A DNA stretch of 64,000 bases from Eupeodes corollae (lineage: Eukaryota > Arthropoda > Insecta > Diptera > Syrphidae): contig NC_079147.1 in the NCBI RefSeq assembly GCF_945859685.1, forward strand, positions 90,016,315 to 90,080,314. The letters run 5' to 3'. The notes below the pieces were generated by a model. It saw nothing but the letters and a program-made list of their open reading frames with translations, searched no databases and was not told where the DNA came from. This document shows positions 33,405 through 45,689 of this stretch, piece after piece; position 1 is the stretch's first letter, and the number at the start of each line of letters is the position of its first letter. Made by a program: the position numbers and the translations under genes.

Positions 33405-34425
33405 CCCATAGGAAGTTATTGCAATGGGTCTGATTTGTCAAATTGAAAATTTTGACATCTCTCGACGTTTCAAAGTTCCTAGAGTCGAAGTAAAAGATTT
33501 TTAGAAAGATATCTATGCGTGCGTATGTCCGTAGGTCCGTACGTTCGCGACGTTTTTTTCGTAGTCCATAGCTCAAGAACCAGAAAAGATGTCGATTTTA
33601 AATAAATTTTGTTATACAGATAATAAGGCAGAAAGATGCTGAAAGGGCTCTCAAGAGAATTGCTTGGGTGGGTTTCTTACCATAGCAGTTTAAAAAAAGG
33701 TGAAAATGTCGGTTAACCCCAAATATCTTACAAACCAATGACCAATGAAAAATTGAACTGACAGTTTTTTTTATAAAAATAAAAACCTAAAAAAAACATT
33801 ACTCAAAGTTTTTAAAAATTGAATTTTGACTCAAATATCTTTGCAAACATTTGAGATATTGGCTTTAAGCTTATTTCATCTTTTAAAAAATAATGTTGTC
33901 AACATTCAGAAATAAATTTGAGAAAAATCGAATTGACAGTTTTGTTTACAAAAAATAAAAATCTAAAAAAAAAACAATACAAACTTGGTAAAATTTTACT
34001 TCTGACTCAAATACCTTTTCAAAAATTAAAAATATTGTTTTCAAACTTTTTTTTTTTATTTTACAGAAAATATTGTCATTGATATCCAGTAGTTTTTTTT
34101 ATAAAAATCTAACAGTCGGTTAAAATCTACGCAAATTTGGTAAAAATTGATGTGCGGTCCTTGACATCTCTCAAATTAATTTCATTCATCTATTCATTAG
34201 TAAAAATTTGTTTTCGGATAAAAATTTATTTAACAAAACTAGACTTTCAAGCTAAACTATTTTTTTATATGAAAAATATTGTTGGTAATTTTAAAATTTT
34301 TAGAAATAATTCAACTGTTAATTTTTTTAAACCAACACGAAAACCTACAAACTTTTAAGCAAGACAAATCTACAGACGGGATAGGAAGTTATCAGTGTGG
34401 GTCGCATCCCAGCCTCTTTTATAAA
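33405..34425 (+). repeat. rptA copy, complete short form
   Basis: Begins CCCATAGGAAGTTATTGCAA and ends GGAAGTTATCAGTGTGGGTC followed by GCATCCCAGCCTC. The two ends share ATAGGAAGTTAT and then TGGGTC in the same orientation. The body carries TAGCTCAAGAACCAGAAAAG, the CAGATAATAAGGCAGAAAG block and several AATAAAAACCTAAAAAAA modules. There is no open frame of interest. A further fragment of the 3' end recurs at 34436-34490. Confidence 0.85.
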
Positions 34426-34499
34426 TATCTTGTCCGGCAAGAAAATTTATCTGTGCGTGTGTCTTATCCCAGCCTTTTTCTTTTGGGAAAATAGCCTTT

Positions 34500-36985
34500 A
34501 ATATAAATGCAAATAAAAAATAATTATCTCATTTACCTCTCCCAACAATTTACTCAAAAAATGTTTTCGATGTACACGAAATCATTCATAATATTTCATT
34601 TAAGATATTGACTCATTGATTCAGCAGTTCAAACAAAATTTCAACAGCTCAATTTATATCCAGCCTCTTGGGCTACACACACATGCATAAAGACAGTCAA
34701 AGATTAATTTACGTTAACAGAAGTGAAATGAAGGTAAAAACACAAGTACCATGTCAAAGATAAAGTAATGTAGATGTCAAAAACACAACTCATTGATCAA
34801 AATGATATATCAAATAAAATAAAGAACGATGCGCAAGGATACAGAAGGAACAAATAATTTGATATTTAGTTTGCTTATGATGGCATGACGAAGAGCAATC
34901 TTAATGAGAAGTTGATAAAACAGGAAATGAATTAATTACATCTGATGATGCTGTGTGTTGTTGTGTAACAGATGTACAGATGTATGGTATGTGTACTGTG
35001 TAGTGTATGTCTTGCCATAAGAGAACTTGTTAACTCTAAAACACATCTTTATTCTTGTGTCACATCCATGTGACTCCATTTACTATAAAGTAACATTACT
35101 TTTACATTGAATTTAAAATATTTAAACGAATTGTTTACCTTCTATAAGTGGAGAAGGATATTACAATATAGCATTACATTACCCCAGAGCGGAACGAATA
35201 TCATTTCAACAAACAGGTCCTGTCACTTTAGCTGACGTTTTCGGATTTCCTTTGAGTGCTGGTGAGGTACGTACTTCTCACTGAGAGGTGACGTTGTGAT
35301 TTTGTTCCGTGTGTCGAGTAACGTCGTCGCGTCTCGTATCTTCTTAAAAAGAAGTCCTCAAGTATGTACCTATTTCATTCTCAAGTACAATAGGTTAACA
35401 AGTAGTTGTACCTCTTTATTATACTTATATTGCATCATAAAAGGCGACAAGGCTGAAATGTGCATAATCTAGAAATGAGGAGCAATGTGCTCTTGAGATG
35501 AAAATGTACATATGCCAACGCCTATACCCTACCCTACACGGACTACCCTACATATCCTACAAAAATACTATGCTCAAGTTGTTCATTGCAGCATAAGTAA
35601 TTTGGAAAAAACCGAGACGCTAGCACGTGAACACATTATCATTTGGTGGAATTGTAAGGAGGAATAATCAACCTTGTGCATGACAATAGTAAAATTCCCA
35701 TCCCCCACAACTTATTGTAGAGCTTTAATTTCAAGGACGCTGCAAGGAAGGATAAATAGAATCTTTTGTTAGCCTTATTCAATAGAAAACTACAACTACG
35801 AGGAGTGTTCCAAAAAGTTTTTGTTTATTCGAATTCAGAAAATTACCGGCTTGCTTCCGAGTATGTGATGTGTGCAGTGCATGTTAAAAATAAAAACTCA
35901 TTAAAATTAAATGCACGAATGGACCACACGAACATGTTCTTATGGTTTTAAGGCTGGAAAAAAGCTGTATTGATTAATTAACACAAAAATATCTTGAAAA
36001 AAGCAAGAAAAATACACTATTATTTTATTTTTAAACACAAAGAAAAACAATTTCCAAAGCGCATAAATAACAGAAATTGTAAGCCAAGCATCGAAGACTA
36101 TTGAAAAAATAAATATTAGAACGTATTTAAACCTCCATTTTTGTAAAAGAAAGGAACACATGGCTCTATATTAAAATTCAGAATAATGAAAGGAAAGCTA
36201 ATCGTAAAATATCATTAGTCCAGTCAAAGAACGAAAAAAAAATGCCTTCAGCTCAACAAAAATATAACAGTTGGGAAACTTGGCACACTTACTGAGGGAT
36301 GGCTGGTGATGACCCAAGAAAAGTCCCCAAGAATCCGACGTGAGCTCTAGCGGCAGTTAAGAGAAACATGGTGCGTGTTTCAGTTTATCTCGATAGCTTT
36401 TTATCGTATCTCATTAAAGTTTATATTAAAAAACTTCTATGATTTTTTTCGTATCTGTTATAGTTTAAAAAATAACTCTATCGGCAGTGAAGAGAAACAT
36501 GCTGTTTTTCGGGTTTATTTTGAAAACTATTTGTCGTATCAAAAAATTATCTCCTTCAAAATTAAAGTTTATTAAATTTTCTAAAGCAAAACATGCTGAT
36601 TCTTATTCTAAAGAAAAGGAACATTGAAAATAGATAAAGGAAGTGCATCGGAATAGGGCATAGCATTATATCAGTTGTGAGTCACAGATCATTCATGTCT
36701 CCAATACTAAGTGTGCCAAGTTTCAAAACTGTTGGATTTTTGTTTGAGGTGAAAACCTTTATTAACTGGACTACATTCCGAATAGTCATAACGAGAATTT
36801 TCAAAAGTTTTTAGAACTATAATTAGTAAAATTACGACCAGCGTTGCTACGAAGTGTTCAATCTTTCTGTTTTGTCCTAGGGGATATTACTACCCCTTGT
36901 AGGCAAGGACACAGTGTGCAGAGCATTATAGGAAAGGGAGAGGGAGTTTAAAAAGTGGTGTCGGTGCACATTTGTTTTTAATTCC
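34500..36985. other. long stretch without recognisable gene
   Basis: No supported gene, RNA or transposon on either strand. Confidence 0.45.
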
Positions 36986-36989
36986 TGAA

Positions 36990-38100
36990 TATTGGAACGA
37001 AATGGAAAGACTGAGTGTGGTAAAGAATTTCACATTCGCGTAGTACGGCTAAAGAACAAATCTCTGTACTTGACAGTACGACCGAAATTGGGTATACTGA
37101 TAAACATTCCTAGAAGCACAAGTATTGATTATAACTGTTTAGGGGGGGGGAATGCAGCTGGCTATTTCTCTAGAATCTAAAGCATAAACTGTTAAAATAA
37201 CGTTAAAAAAGGGTGAGAAAAGAAAATTTACTACGAATGACGATGATATTATCATTTTCAATACTATCCAAGAGCCTTAAGTAAATTACAAGAGCACTAG
37301 CCCATAGATGGGAGTTATACTCAAGTTTTTAAATATGTAAGTCTTGTAGATAATAGCCAGATAGAGGGGTAGAAAAACGTCTTGCATCGCCTTAGAAATC
37401 CCAAACATCTTGCAGCATTTTTGGCGACATCGCATTTCATAGCGTTCCCTAAGAAGTGATTGGTGATACGCCATACGAGTGCACATACCGAGAAAATCGA
37501 GATTTTCGGTCTCATTTATGGAAGTGTCATTAATGCCAAATTATGGCAAACGGGATATATTTCGCTTTAACCATAGGTAATAGACAGCATTGGGTTTTCG
37601 AAGCATTAAATGCCACACTATTTTTATTCCCCATTTGCCAATGCTGTAGGAGTTTTAATTTATTGAGTTTATCATATTTTTTTCATTGCAGATCTACGAG
37701 TACATCTGAAGAAGAAAGATGTGAATCTGAAAACGAATATGAAATATTTTTTATTAGATGTTGCAGGCAGAAATTTCTTAACAAAAATGAGAAATAGTGT
37801 AAGAGACAAAACAGAGCTACAGGGTACACCAGTATTTATTATTAGTGGTTTTCGGACTTAAATCCATCCAATACTACTTGTATTGACCGATCCGAAAGGT
37901 CATTTCTAATCTAATGGCGAAGAATTCATGAAAAGCGAAGACAAAGATGGTTTTGAAATATTAATTCCAATAATCTTATTTTATTTAAAACGATGTAAGG
38001 ATTTGCTCCAAAGTTCGGTGAGATAAACCTTGAGATCACAGAGGACCAGATTGACACTCAGTTTCTTATGTTGGCACTTGAAGATAAAAGTGGATAAATT
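36990..38100 (-). pseudogene. CR1-like LINE, second copy
   Basis: The minus strand parallels 12955-14760: ARCLGFLRRCKTFFYP and SIWLLSTRLTYLKT (37321-37515) are the thumb region, and the 37850-38030 stretch matches the SKAFDRVWHKALLSK region in broken frames. Here the LINE is continuous through the position (37606) where the other copy carries the MITE. All frames are interrupted. Confidence 0.75.
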
Positions 38101-38109
38101 AACCATTTT

Positions 38110-39125
38110 AAATTTCAATCCCATATTAAAAAAATGACATATTTTCGAGATATCGAATTTCGAAAAAATATTTTTAATATTGTTTTAAATACCAAAAATA
38201 AAAATCGGTTGATAAAGAAGCAATCAACATTTTTTTTAATTGAAAGAAGCCAAATAAAAAAAAATAAACGGTTCGTTTTAGATAAAATTAAATTTTTGCC
38301 CAAATTGTATGTTCTTATTTTTCGTCTTAAAAGAAATAAATTGAATTGAATCAGCTTACAACCTTAACTTACAAACTTTAAAAAAATTGATCCAATGGCT
38401 TGTGCTAATGGGGCGAGAATAGGCCCACTGGCTGGTTAAGACATAATTTCAATACCACGCATTTTAAAAATTTAGGAAACCTAAATCTGTCCAAATAAAT
38501 ATAAGCAATTCACCATGAATTTAAATTTGAACAATTGGGACCACAATATTTTGAAAAGCTTACAAAAAAAATTCCTTCCAATTGTGACAAATGTTTTAAA
38601 AATTAGACTAGAAAGACAGTCCAAATTATGTACCTGACTACCAACTTAAGCTTTTTTTTTACAGAAATGAAGGTATGGAAAAAATACACATGAACGTTTT
38701 TTGAAAGTAACAAGTTTATACATATGAATACAAAACATATGACTGAAATATTGATGGTATTATGTGCAGGATTTGAAGGGCAGGAAATTTTAAATTAAAT
38801 TATTTTATAGGAGCAGCGAATAAAATACAAAACTGCTAAGAAAGTTGGATAGTTGTGTGCGGAACTATGAACCAGCTTTCTTACAAACAATTTTTAAGGA
38901 TATAACTATATTATTGTTCCTAGAAGAATGTCGTAGAAGAAAGTTAGAACTTACGAATGTCAAAATAAGGCGACGGATTGTTTTGTTCGAAATACGGAAA
39001 TAAAACAATGAGAAAAAGTAACATATACTTTTAAAAGTCTGTTGGAATTCCCATTTGTTTCTTCTAATTCCTTTGCTGTTGCACTGGGACTTACCAAGAT
39101 ACATCACTTTATTAAAGCATGGATA
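38110..39125. other. AT-rich stretch without recognisable gene
   Basis: No supported gene, RNA or repeat was recognised. Confidence 0.45.
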
Positions 39126-39129
39126 AATT

Positions 39130-39840
39130 GTATGTATCTAACCCTTCCGTTACTTCTGCGATTTAGAATTGTGAGCACTGACTTATTACTATGGCTGGGA
39201 ATGGTCTTTTAAATTATTTTCGTAGATTTTCATTAAACCAACTGATACTTATTTGAAAATTATTATGCAATACTTTTCTCCCCCTAATTAGAATCGTACA
39301 AAAATATAGTCGGCGCTAAAAGTCACAAGAAGGTAAGGTTGGGTCTCGTAAATAGGCTGGCGATTGATGACGTCGTCATTACCCAAAGATTCATGTAGAT
39401 CCCCTATGATATGCCGAAGTATTTAACTTCCCTGAAAATAAAATATGAAAACCTATAATGTCTCTAGATACTCTTGTTCTAGCCATTAAGAGGCTTTTAT
39501 AAAGCCCAATAGGTGGTTTTCTGAAATGCCTACCAGTACCCCAAGATTATTGAAGAAGTGTCTGATGGAGAGGTTGCTTCTAGTGTGCCATATACTGCAC
39601 TTTCTTATCATTGCAGCGTTTGCACATGGTATGGTAACCTTACAAGTTATGACCTCTTAACACGTTCACAAGCATTGACAGAGATTGTTTGTCTCTGTGC
39701 ATACTTTGGGCCATAATTTCCTGGCTGGCACAGGTTTAAAAGCTTTACCACCCTTCATTGTTTTTTAAAGCATCTTATTACCAATGATCTGTTTAATCTC
39801 ACATGATGGGGTGTTTATACGTGAGTCTATATGGGATTGG
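39130..39840 (-). pseudogene. I-type LINE, C-terminal tail (downstream of insertion)
   Basis: Continues the RNase H piece at 43284-43780 once the RTE insertion is removed. Across the junction the minus strand reads TADELARTGGTLDQSHI and then DSRINTPSCEI, followed further down by a cysteine motif CKRCNDKK near 39600 (usually CRSCxDEE) typical of the C-terminus of these LINEs. Heavily decayed. Confidence 0.6.
39827..39840. repeat. target-site duplication of the RTE-type LINE, left copy
   Basis: CTATATGGGATTGG, identical to 43270-43283. Confidence 0.9.
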
Positions 39841-42800
39841 AAAATCTTGGATGTTCAAATGGTAGGCATGTGCATTCAAGAGGACACAAACGTCCACAGG
39901 TTTTTCTTAAAACCAACCTCTGTCTATCAACTCCTACTCTCACCTCCACGTGGTGAACATCGGGTGCCTAGTACCTCAACTGGAGATTGGGTTCCAACCC
40001 CAGTGGAAAGTTGTTGGGGGCAGCAAACGAGAGAGGTGGGGAGAGGTGTTTCCAATAAGGCACCTCTCCTTATCCAGACGGCAGCGGAGGAATTCCTGAG
40101 ATGGAATCAACGGTGGCGTCTACAGTTCCAGTAAGGTTGAACTACTTAGTAAACACCTTATAGGGCTTCTTCGACTTATTTGGAGCCCAGGCCTGTAAGG
40201 AGCGGTTTTATCCGGCTCCCCATCCTTGGAGTTATACTTAGGATCTGGCCCTCCAGGTTGGAGGTCGTGCGTCGCGGTGACTTCCTGGCCACGTAAAAGC
40301 TTTCATAGTTGCGAAGCACCAACAAGCCTCGGATACGGACGGATTTACTGTTGACAACCAACGCAAACGAATAAAGGACAACGAACTTCGGATATGCACG
40401 TGGAATGTTAGGTCCCTTAACTATTGGAGGCCCTAGAACGATATAAAGCAGATATCACCGCCATCCAGGAAATACGATGGGATGGGCCGGGCAAAAAGAG
40501 GATGAAAAACTGCGATATTTACTATGGTGACTGCTACCACAAAAACCAACAGCGCTTATTTGGATGCGGATTCGTCATCGGAGCCAGACTTAGGCAAGAA
40601 GTCTTGAGCTATAAGTGCATCAATGAGCGCCTCATGACCCTACGCATCAAGGCTAAATTCGGCAACATTAGCCTGATATGCGCGCACGCCCCCACAGAAG
40701 AGAAAGACGACAACACCAAAGATATGTTCTTCGAGCTCTTAGACAAAACATATGAGCAGTGCCCTAGCTACGATATTAAAATAGTCCTGGGCGATTTTAA
40801 TGCCAAGCTAGGAAGGGAAGACATCTTTGGTGGAATAATCGGGAAGAACAGCCTGCACGACAACACTTCCGACAATGGATTCAGGCTCATAGATTTTGCT
40901 GCGGGGTGAAACGTCATGGTAGCCAGTACGCGTTTTCCACACCTCAATATCCACAAAGGAACTTGGACTTCTCCAGATCAATCTACCCTCAACCAGATTG
41001 ACCATATTGCGATCGACGCCAGACACGCTTCCAGCATTATGGATGTACGAACTTTCCGAGAAGCTAACATCGACTCGGACCACTACCTCGTTGTAGCCAA
41101 GGTAGGACTTCGGATTTCCAGATCAAAGGCAAAACAGGGAGGTGCTGGGAGAAGATACAACGTCGAACGGCTACAATCGACAGAGATCGCCAAATCCTTT
41201 TCCGACCGAGTTACAAGTAACCTCTCTCGAAGTTCTCTGCCGCCAACACAATGTATCGAAAACCAGTTTCAACATTGCCAAGATGTAATCAGGGAAGCCG
41301 CCTCTGATGTGCTGGGTTTCAAACAGCCACCAACAAGGAACCCCTGGCTTGATGAGGAATGTCGGCAGGCAAATGCTGCCAAACAACAGGCACTCAAAGC
41401 CGCGCTGCATAAAAGGACGAGAGCTGCCAGTGAGCTCTATGAGCAGAAGAGGCGAGAGGAACGCCGACTTCTCAGAAGGAAAAAGAGAGGGCATGAGAAG
41501 CGTGCGGTCGAAGATGTTGAGAGGTATAAAAGCAGGAATGAGGTTCGAAAGTTTTATGAACAGGTGAAACGAAATTCACAGGTACATAAACCTAGAACCG
41601 AAGGCTGCAAAGACGAAAGTGGAAACATCATAGTGGAACCGCAGTTAATGCTGAGGATATGGAAGGACCACTTCTGCAGACTGTATAACGGCGACGAAGA
41701 ACTGAATTCCGCTGTCAGACAGGATGACCCATTCGATATAGACGACGAAAGCAAACAATCCCGTCCTCCCGACTTAGACGAAGTAAAGATTGCCAAATCA
41801 AAGTTGAAGTCTAATGAAGCCGCTTGAGCGGATGGCTTGAATGCCGAGCTCTTTAAAGCAGCTGGGGATAAGCTAGTTAGGAGCATGCACCAACTTATCT
41901 GTAAGATATGGTCGGAAGAAAACATGCCCGATGAATGGAACCTCAGTATTGTTTGCCCGATCCTGAAAAAAGGAGACCCTCTAAACTGCACCAACTATAG
42001 AGGAATCAGTCTACTTAACATCGCCTATAAAATCTTCTCTGCCGTAATATGTGTTTTAGACCACGAAAGTCCACAGTTGATCAAATATTCACATTACGGC
42101 AGATCCTGGAAAAAACTGAAGAACACCAAATCGACACCCACCATCTTTTCATCGATTTCAAGGCCGCATATGACAGCATCTACAGGGACGAGATGTATAG
42201 AGCTATGTCTAGTTTTGGCATCCATGCCAAACTCGTCCGTTTGTGCAGGATGACCATGGAGAATTCACGCTGCTCCATAAAGGTTGGAAACAACTTAACA
42301 GAACCTTTTGATGTCAAAAAAGGCTTAAGACAAGGTGATGTGCTGTCATGCGATTTTTTTAACATCGTGCTTGAAAGAATAGTGGAGAGCTCACACGTCA
42401 ACACTATAGCCACTATCTTTCAAAAGTATGTCCAATTACTGGCAGATACTGATGGCATTGACATAATCGGAAGAACTCAGCGTGATGTTAATGGGACGTT
42501 TGTGAGTATTCAGGCAGAGGCGGCAAAAATGGGTTTAACGGTTAATGAGGGCAAAACAAAGTACATGCTGTCGTCTAGAAAGGACATACAATACCGACCT
42601 TTTGGTCAAAACTTCACAATCGACAGACGTAACTTTGAGGTAGTCAAGGACTTCGCCTACCTAGGCTCCGCTGTAAGTGCAAAAAACAAAACCAGCGCTG
42701 AGATCAAACGCAGAATAACTCTTGCTAACCGCTGTTTCTTTGGATGGAGAAAGCAATTGAGTGGTAAAGTCCTCTCTCGAGGGACCAAAGTGTTGCTTTA

Positions 42801-43269
42801 TAAGACCCTTATCATCCCCGTCCTGCTATATGGTGCAGAAGCATGGACCATGACAAAAGCGGTTGAAAGCACCTTGGGTCGCTTCGAGAGAAAAGTTCTT
42901 CGTGTGATCTACGGTCCCGTATGCATCGAAGGGGAGTGGAGGAGTAGATGGAACGACGAACTGTACGGGCTGTACAGCGAAGTAGACTTGGCCAGAAGAG
43001 TAAAAGTCCAACGACTAAGATGGCTGGGTCACGTAGAGCGCATGGAAACCAATGCTCCGGCCCGGAAAGGCTTCGAATCCGCACGCACAGGACAGCGCAG
43101 CAGAGGAAGACCGCGGATCAGGTGGCGCGCACAAGTGGAAGGTGACCTCACCCAACTTGGAGCGCGAAACTGGAGACATCTAGCTAGGGACCGAGCTAGA
43201 TGGAGAAGCTTGTTGGGTGAGGCCCTAGTTCACACAGGACTGTAGCTCCACCTTAAGTAAATAAGTAAG
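39841..43269 (+). mobile_element. RTE-type LINE, near full length
   Basis: The element lies exactly between two copies of a 14-bp target duplication. It has a GC-richer 5' region of about 540 bp, one long endonuclease-RT reading frame (broken), and a CACCTTAAGTAAATAAGTAAG tail instead of poly(A), as usual for RTE-clade LINEs. A degraded 3' end of the same family is at 9.66-10.14 kb. Confidence 0.9.
40384..43245 (+). pseudogene. RTE-type LINE polyprotein (endonuclease and RT), inactive
   Basis: An apurinic-type endonuclease starts RICTWNVRSL (40393), shifts frame near 40420, and continues AIQEIRWDG, FGCGFVIG, VLGDFNAKLG and NIDSDHYLVV, matching the N, QE, GDFN and SDH catalytic blocks. The RT follows: NYRGISLLNIAYKIFS, FRPRKSTVDQIFTLRQI, LFIDFKAAYDSIYRDEMYRA (first catalytic Asp), KKGLRQGDVLSCDFFNI, and a C-terminus with VKVQRLRWLGHVERM. 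Damage: TGA at 40907, TGA at 41825, a frame change with about 50 bp lost near 42050, and the YADD box near 42440 altered to ADTDG, so the second catalytic Asp is Gly. The endonuclease nicks DNA and the RT copies the RNA at the nick. From memory this group is often mislabelled craniofacial development protein 2-like. Confidence 0.9.
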
Positions 43270-43283
43270 CTATATGGGATTGG
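43270..43283. repeat. target-site duplication of the RTE-type LINE, right copy
   Basis: CTATATGGGATTGG, identical to 39827-39840. Confidence 0.9.
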
Positions 43284-43780
43284 TCCAGAGTTCCACCTGT
43301 CCTTGCCAGCTCATCAGCTGTCTCGTTTGCAGGCAAATCTTTCCTCTTTTAAAAAAAGATCCGTCTCCTACTCCATCATCCGTTTTCGAGCCGTCAGTAT
43401 ATATTGTCGACTCACTTATTTGTGGGACACTGTCCACCTAACTGTTCGTATTAGGGAAAATAGCTCTAAAGATTCTTTGCCTTCATTGTTCCATTTGTAT
43501 TCATGTATAATCAGCGAGTGCTCGATGTGGCTGGTTTTCCAGTAGTTGGTCCGACTTAGTTGTAAGGCGCTGTTAGCAGCGCTTTCCAGGGGTAAAAGAT
43601 TGAATACAACTTCCATATCTGGAGTGCTAGTGGTGCTTATCGCTCCTGTTATGTGTATGTGTGGGGGATTAATCGTCAAGCCACAAGCTTTTCTCCATGT
43701 TCATTTATAGTGGTTACGAATTTCCCTGTCGCCAATTTAGCTACTTCATCTGCGTAGGCCAATGTGCTTTGACACCACTA
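43284..43780 (-). pseudogene. I-type LINE, RNase H start (upstream of insertion)
   Basis: The minus strand reads ISESTIYTDGSKTDDGVG (43370-43420), the first RNase H catalytic Asp block, and near 43300-43330 ETADELARTGGTL (the last block). The stretch between is mostly lost. It is the same LINE type as the fragment at 30.3-31.0 kb and is interrupted by the RTE-type LINE. Confidence 0.75.
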
Positions 43781-43789
43781 TATTCGAGT

Positions 43790-44435
43790 TTTGTTTCCAG
43801 AAAAAAATCTATTTGAGAACATGATCTGTTAACCGAAACAGCTAAGAAAATCAGCGTTTGCAAAACTTACAATTCCTACAGTGATTAAGTATTTTTCAAA
43901 CAATATTTCTTCAAAATGTTTCGTTACTGAAATATTTTACGTTTTAGAAGAGTTGACGAAAAACTGAACGGACAAGAGTTTTAAAAGTAAGTAACACTCT
44001 TTTCAACAAAATTTTGTGCAGCGGAACATCAATAAGCTCTTAACAAATTTGTGCTGACCTTTTAGGAACTGAGAATGAAAACAGAAGTTTGAATTAAACA
44101 GAAAAAAAGCTAAGCGAAATATGTTCAAGCTTAGTTTTTAAGTCTTGAAACGTTTATATTCATAACTTTAAAAAAAAACTGTTTTAATCAATCTTTCTAT
44201 CTTAAATCAGAGGAGATCAACGTCTTTAAAGTATCTTTTCATATGTTATTCTTTCGCAAAATTTACCAAAAGCCCTTTTTAATTAATTGCTCAGTCAAAT
44301 ACACATTGGCCTGCTGTCATACATTCAAGAGAAAAATCTCAAGGTCCCATTTCTGAGCTGAGGAAGGACAATTCGTATAACGTATAACAATAATTGATAC
44401 GAAATATACCATGACGCTGATAAAGCTGATAAAGC
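43790..44435. other. AT-rich stretch without recognisable gene
   Basis: No supported feature on either strand. Confidence 0.45.
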
Positions 44436-44439
44436 ACTA

Positions 44440-44715
44440 AAGATAAAGCTTGCTAGTCTGCGGTGGGCTACTCACGAATGAACTAAGGAGCTCACCAGGA
44501 CAGTCCTTTGCGGTACGATCTATGGAGAAGGCAGCGGAAAAGAAAATGCCTTCGTTGGGATAATGGAACGGGACTCCCGGAGCCGTTGGTTGTGCAACTG
44601 GATGGTCTCGGCTAACAACCCAGCAAAGGTGTAGAAGCATGATAGGTGGGTTCCCTCGTTCCCGACCTGATTCCGGTTGTGAAATCGTTGACAGAGTCAT
44701 TGGGCAGACTGACGA
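44440..44715 (+). pseudogene. LINE 3' end, C-terminal RT trace
   Basis: A GC-richer patch reads LASLRWATHE at its start (usually LRWLGHVxRM), then a basic block and NNPAKV(W)RSMIG-type text, ending IGQTDE followed by AAGTAAGTAAA. This is the C-terminal tail and AAGTAAGTAA terminus of an RTE-like LINE distinct from the one at 39.8-43.3 kb. Frames are broken. Confidence 0.55.
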
Positions 44716-45088
44716 AGTAAGTAAATTTAAAATCCTGAGTATAAAAGTGGATTCATCTCAACGACATTTTGCATGTTGATAACATTTTGTACTTAACATC
44801 AGTGGGCAACTATCAAAGTCATATCATCTATTTGCCCATCAGTATCATTTTATATTAGCTAAGTTTGAACAACTGTTACCTTATTACTCCGGGAGTGTGC
44901 AATCTTCCACTTCATCGGCTGTCACCGAAAGCGATCTGAAGATAACTTTTGGGCCGGAAAGTACTTCATCCACATTCTGTTCAATGAATTCAGAAGGATA
45001 CTATCATACGAATTTGGATCTTGTATTGGCATCCTTCTTATACGAATGATCATCATCCAGCACCATGGCATTCTGAAACACTTTCATA

Positions 45089-45685
45089 ACGGGTTATCCA
45101 TTTTGCGTTATCAAAAGTATAGGGCCGGAATCCGACATCTGTAAAGTAAATTCTTAAACCCATTTTTTTTTTCAGTTGAAAGTTTCACATTTAAAAAGTG
45201 AATCGGAGGAGATTATGTTTTACATAATAATCCAACTACACAAGCGATTGGCAAAATTGTAACTGTAAACAGATATTGTAAGACATGTGCATCATGGTTT
45301 CGCTCGTAACACTGAAAATATCGCTGCCATAAGTGAAAATTTTGCCGAAGACCCGTCGTTCTCAGCAATTAGGACTGTCTTAAGGCACATACACCAACTG
45401 AAGCCACTGACCATTGACAACGTCGTAACAGGCGATGGACGCCGATTTTTCGAAGAAGATTTTCTTCAGTGACGAAGCACATTTCTCCCAATATGTGACA
45501 AAAAGTGGTTGAAAATTACCTTAAAAGAATTAATGCTTGCAACAATTCTCCTGGTGGTCAATTAATTAATGTAGTGTTTCACTAATGTCAAGTTTCATAC
45601 TTTACAATAAAAAAGAAATATCATGAACAAACATATTTGATATGTGTGCTTATCTACTTTTGAAACCGCAAAATGGATAACCCTG
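45089..45685 (+). mobile_element. 597-bp mariner deletion derivative, both ends present
   Basis: Flanked by TA on both sides. The left end ACGGGTTATCCATTTTGCG and the right end (read inward) CAGGGTTATCCATTTTGCGG, both followed by a CAAAAGTA block, are inverted repeats of about 29 bp. The inside keeps traces of the transposase: RNTENIAAISENFAEDPSFS (45298-45357), then, after a deletion, a broken FSDEAHFS region (45469-45495). About half of a full-length element is missing, so it is non-autonomous. It gives the reference ends for the copies at 17.8 and 25.5 kb. Confidence 0.85.
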
Positions 45686-45689
45686 TATA

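Noticed and set aside
40768..41494. Long minus-strand frames opposite the RTE-type LINE
   Set aside because: They are mirror frames of a recognised coding region and show no motif of their own.
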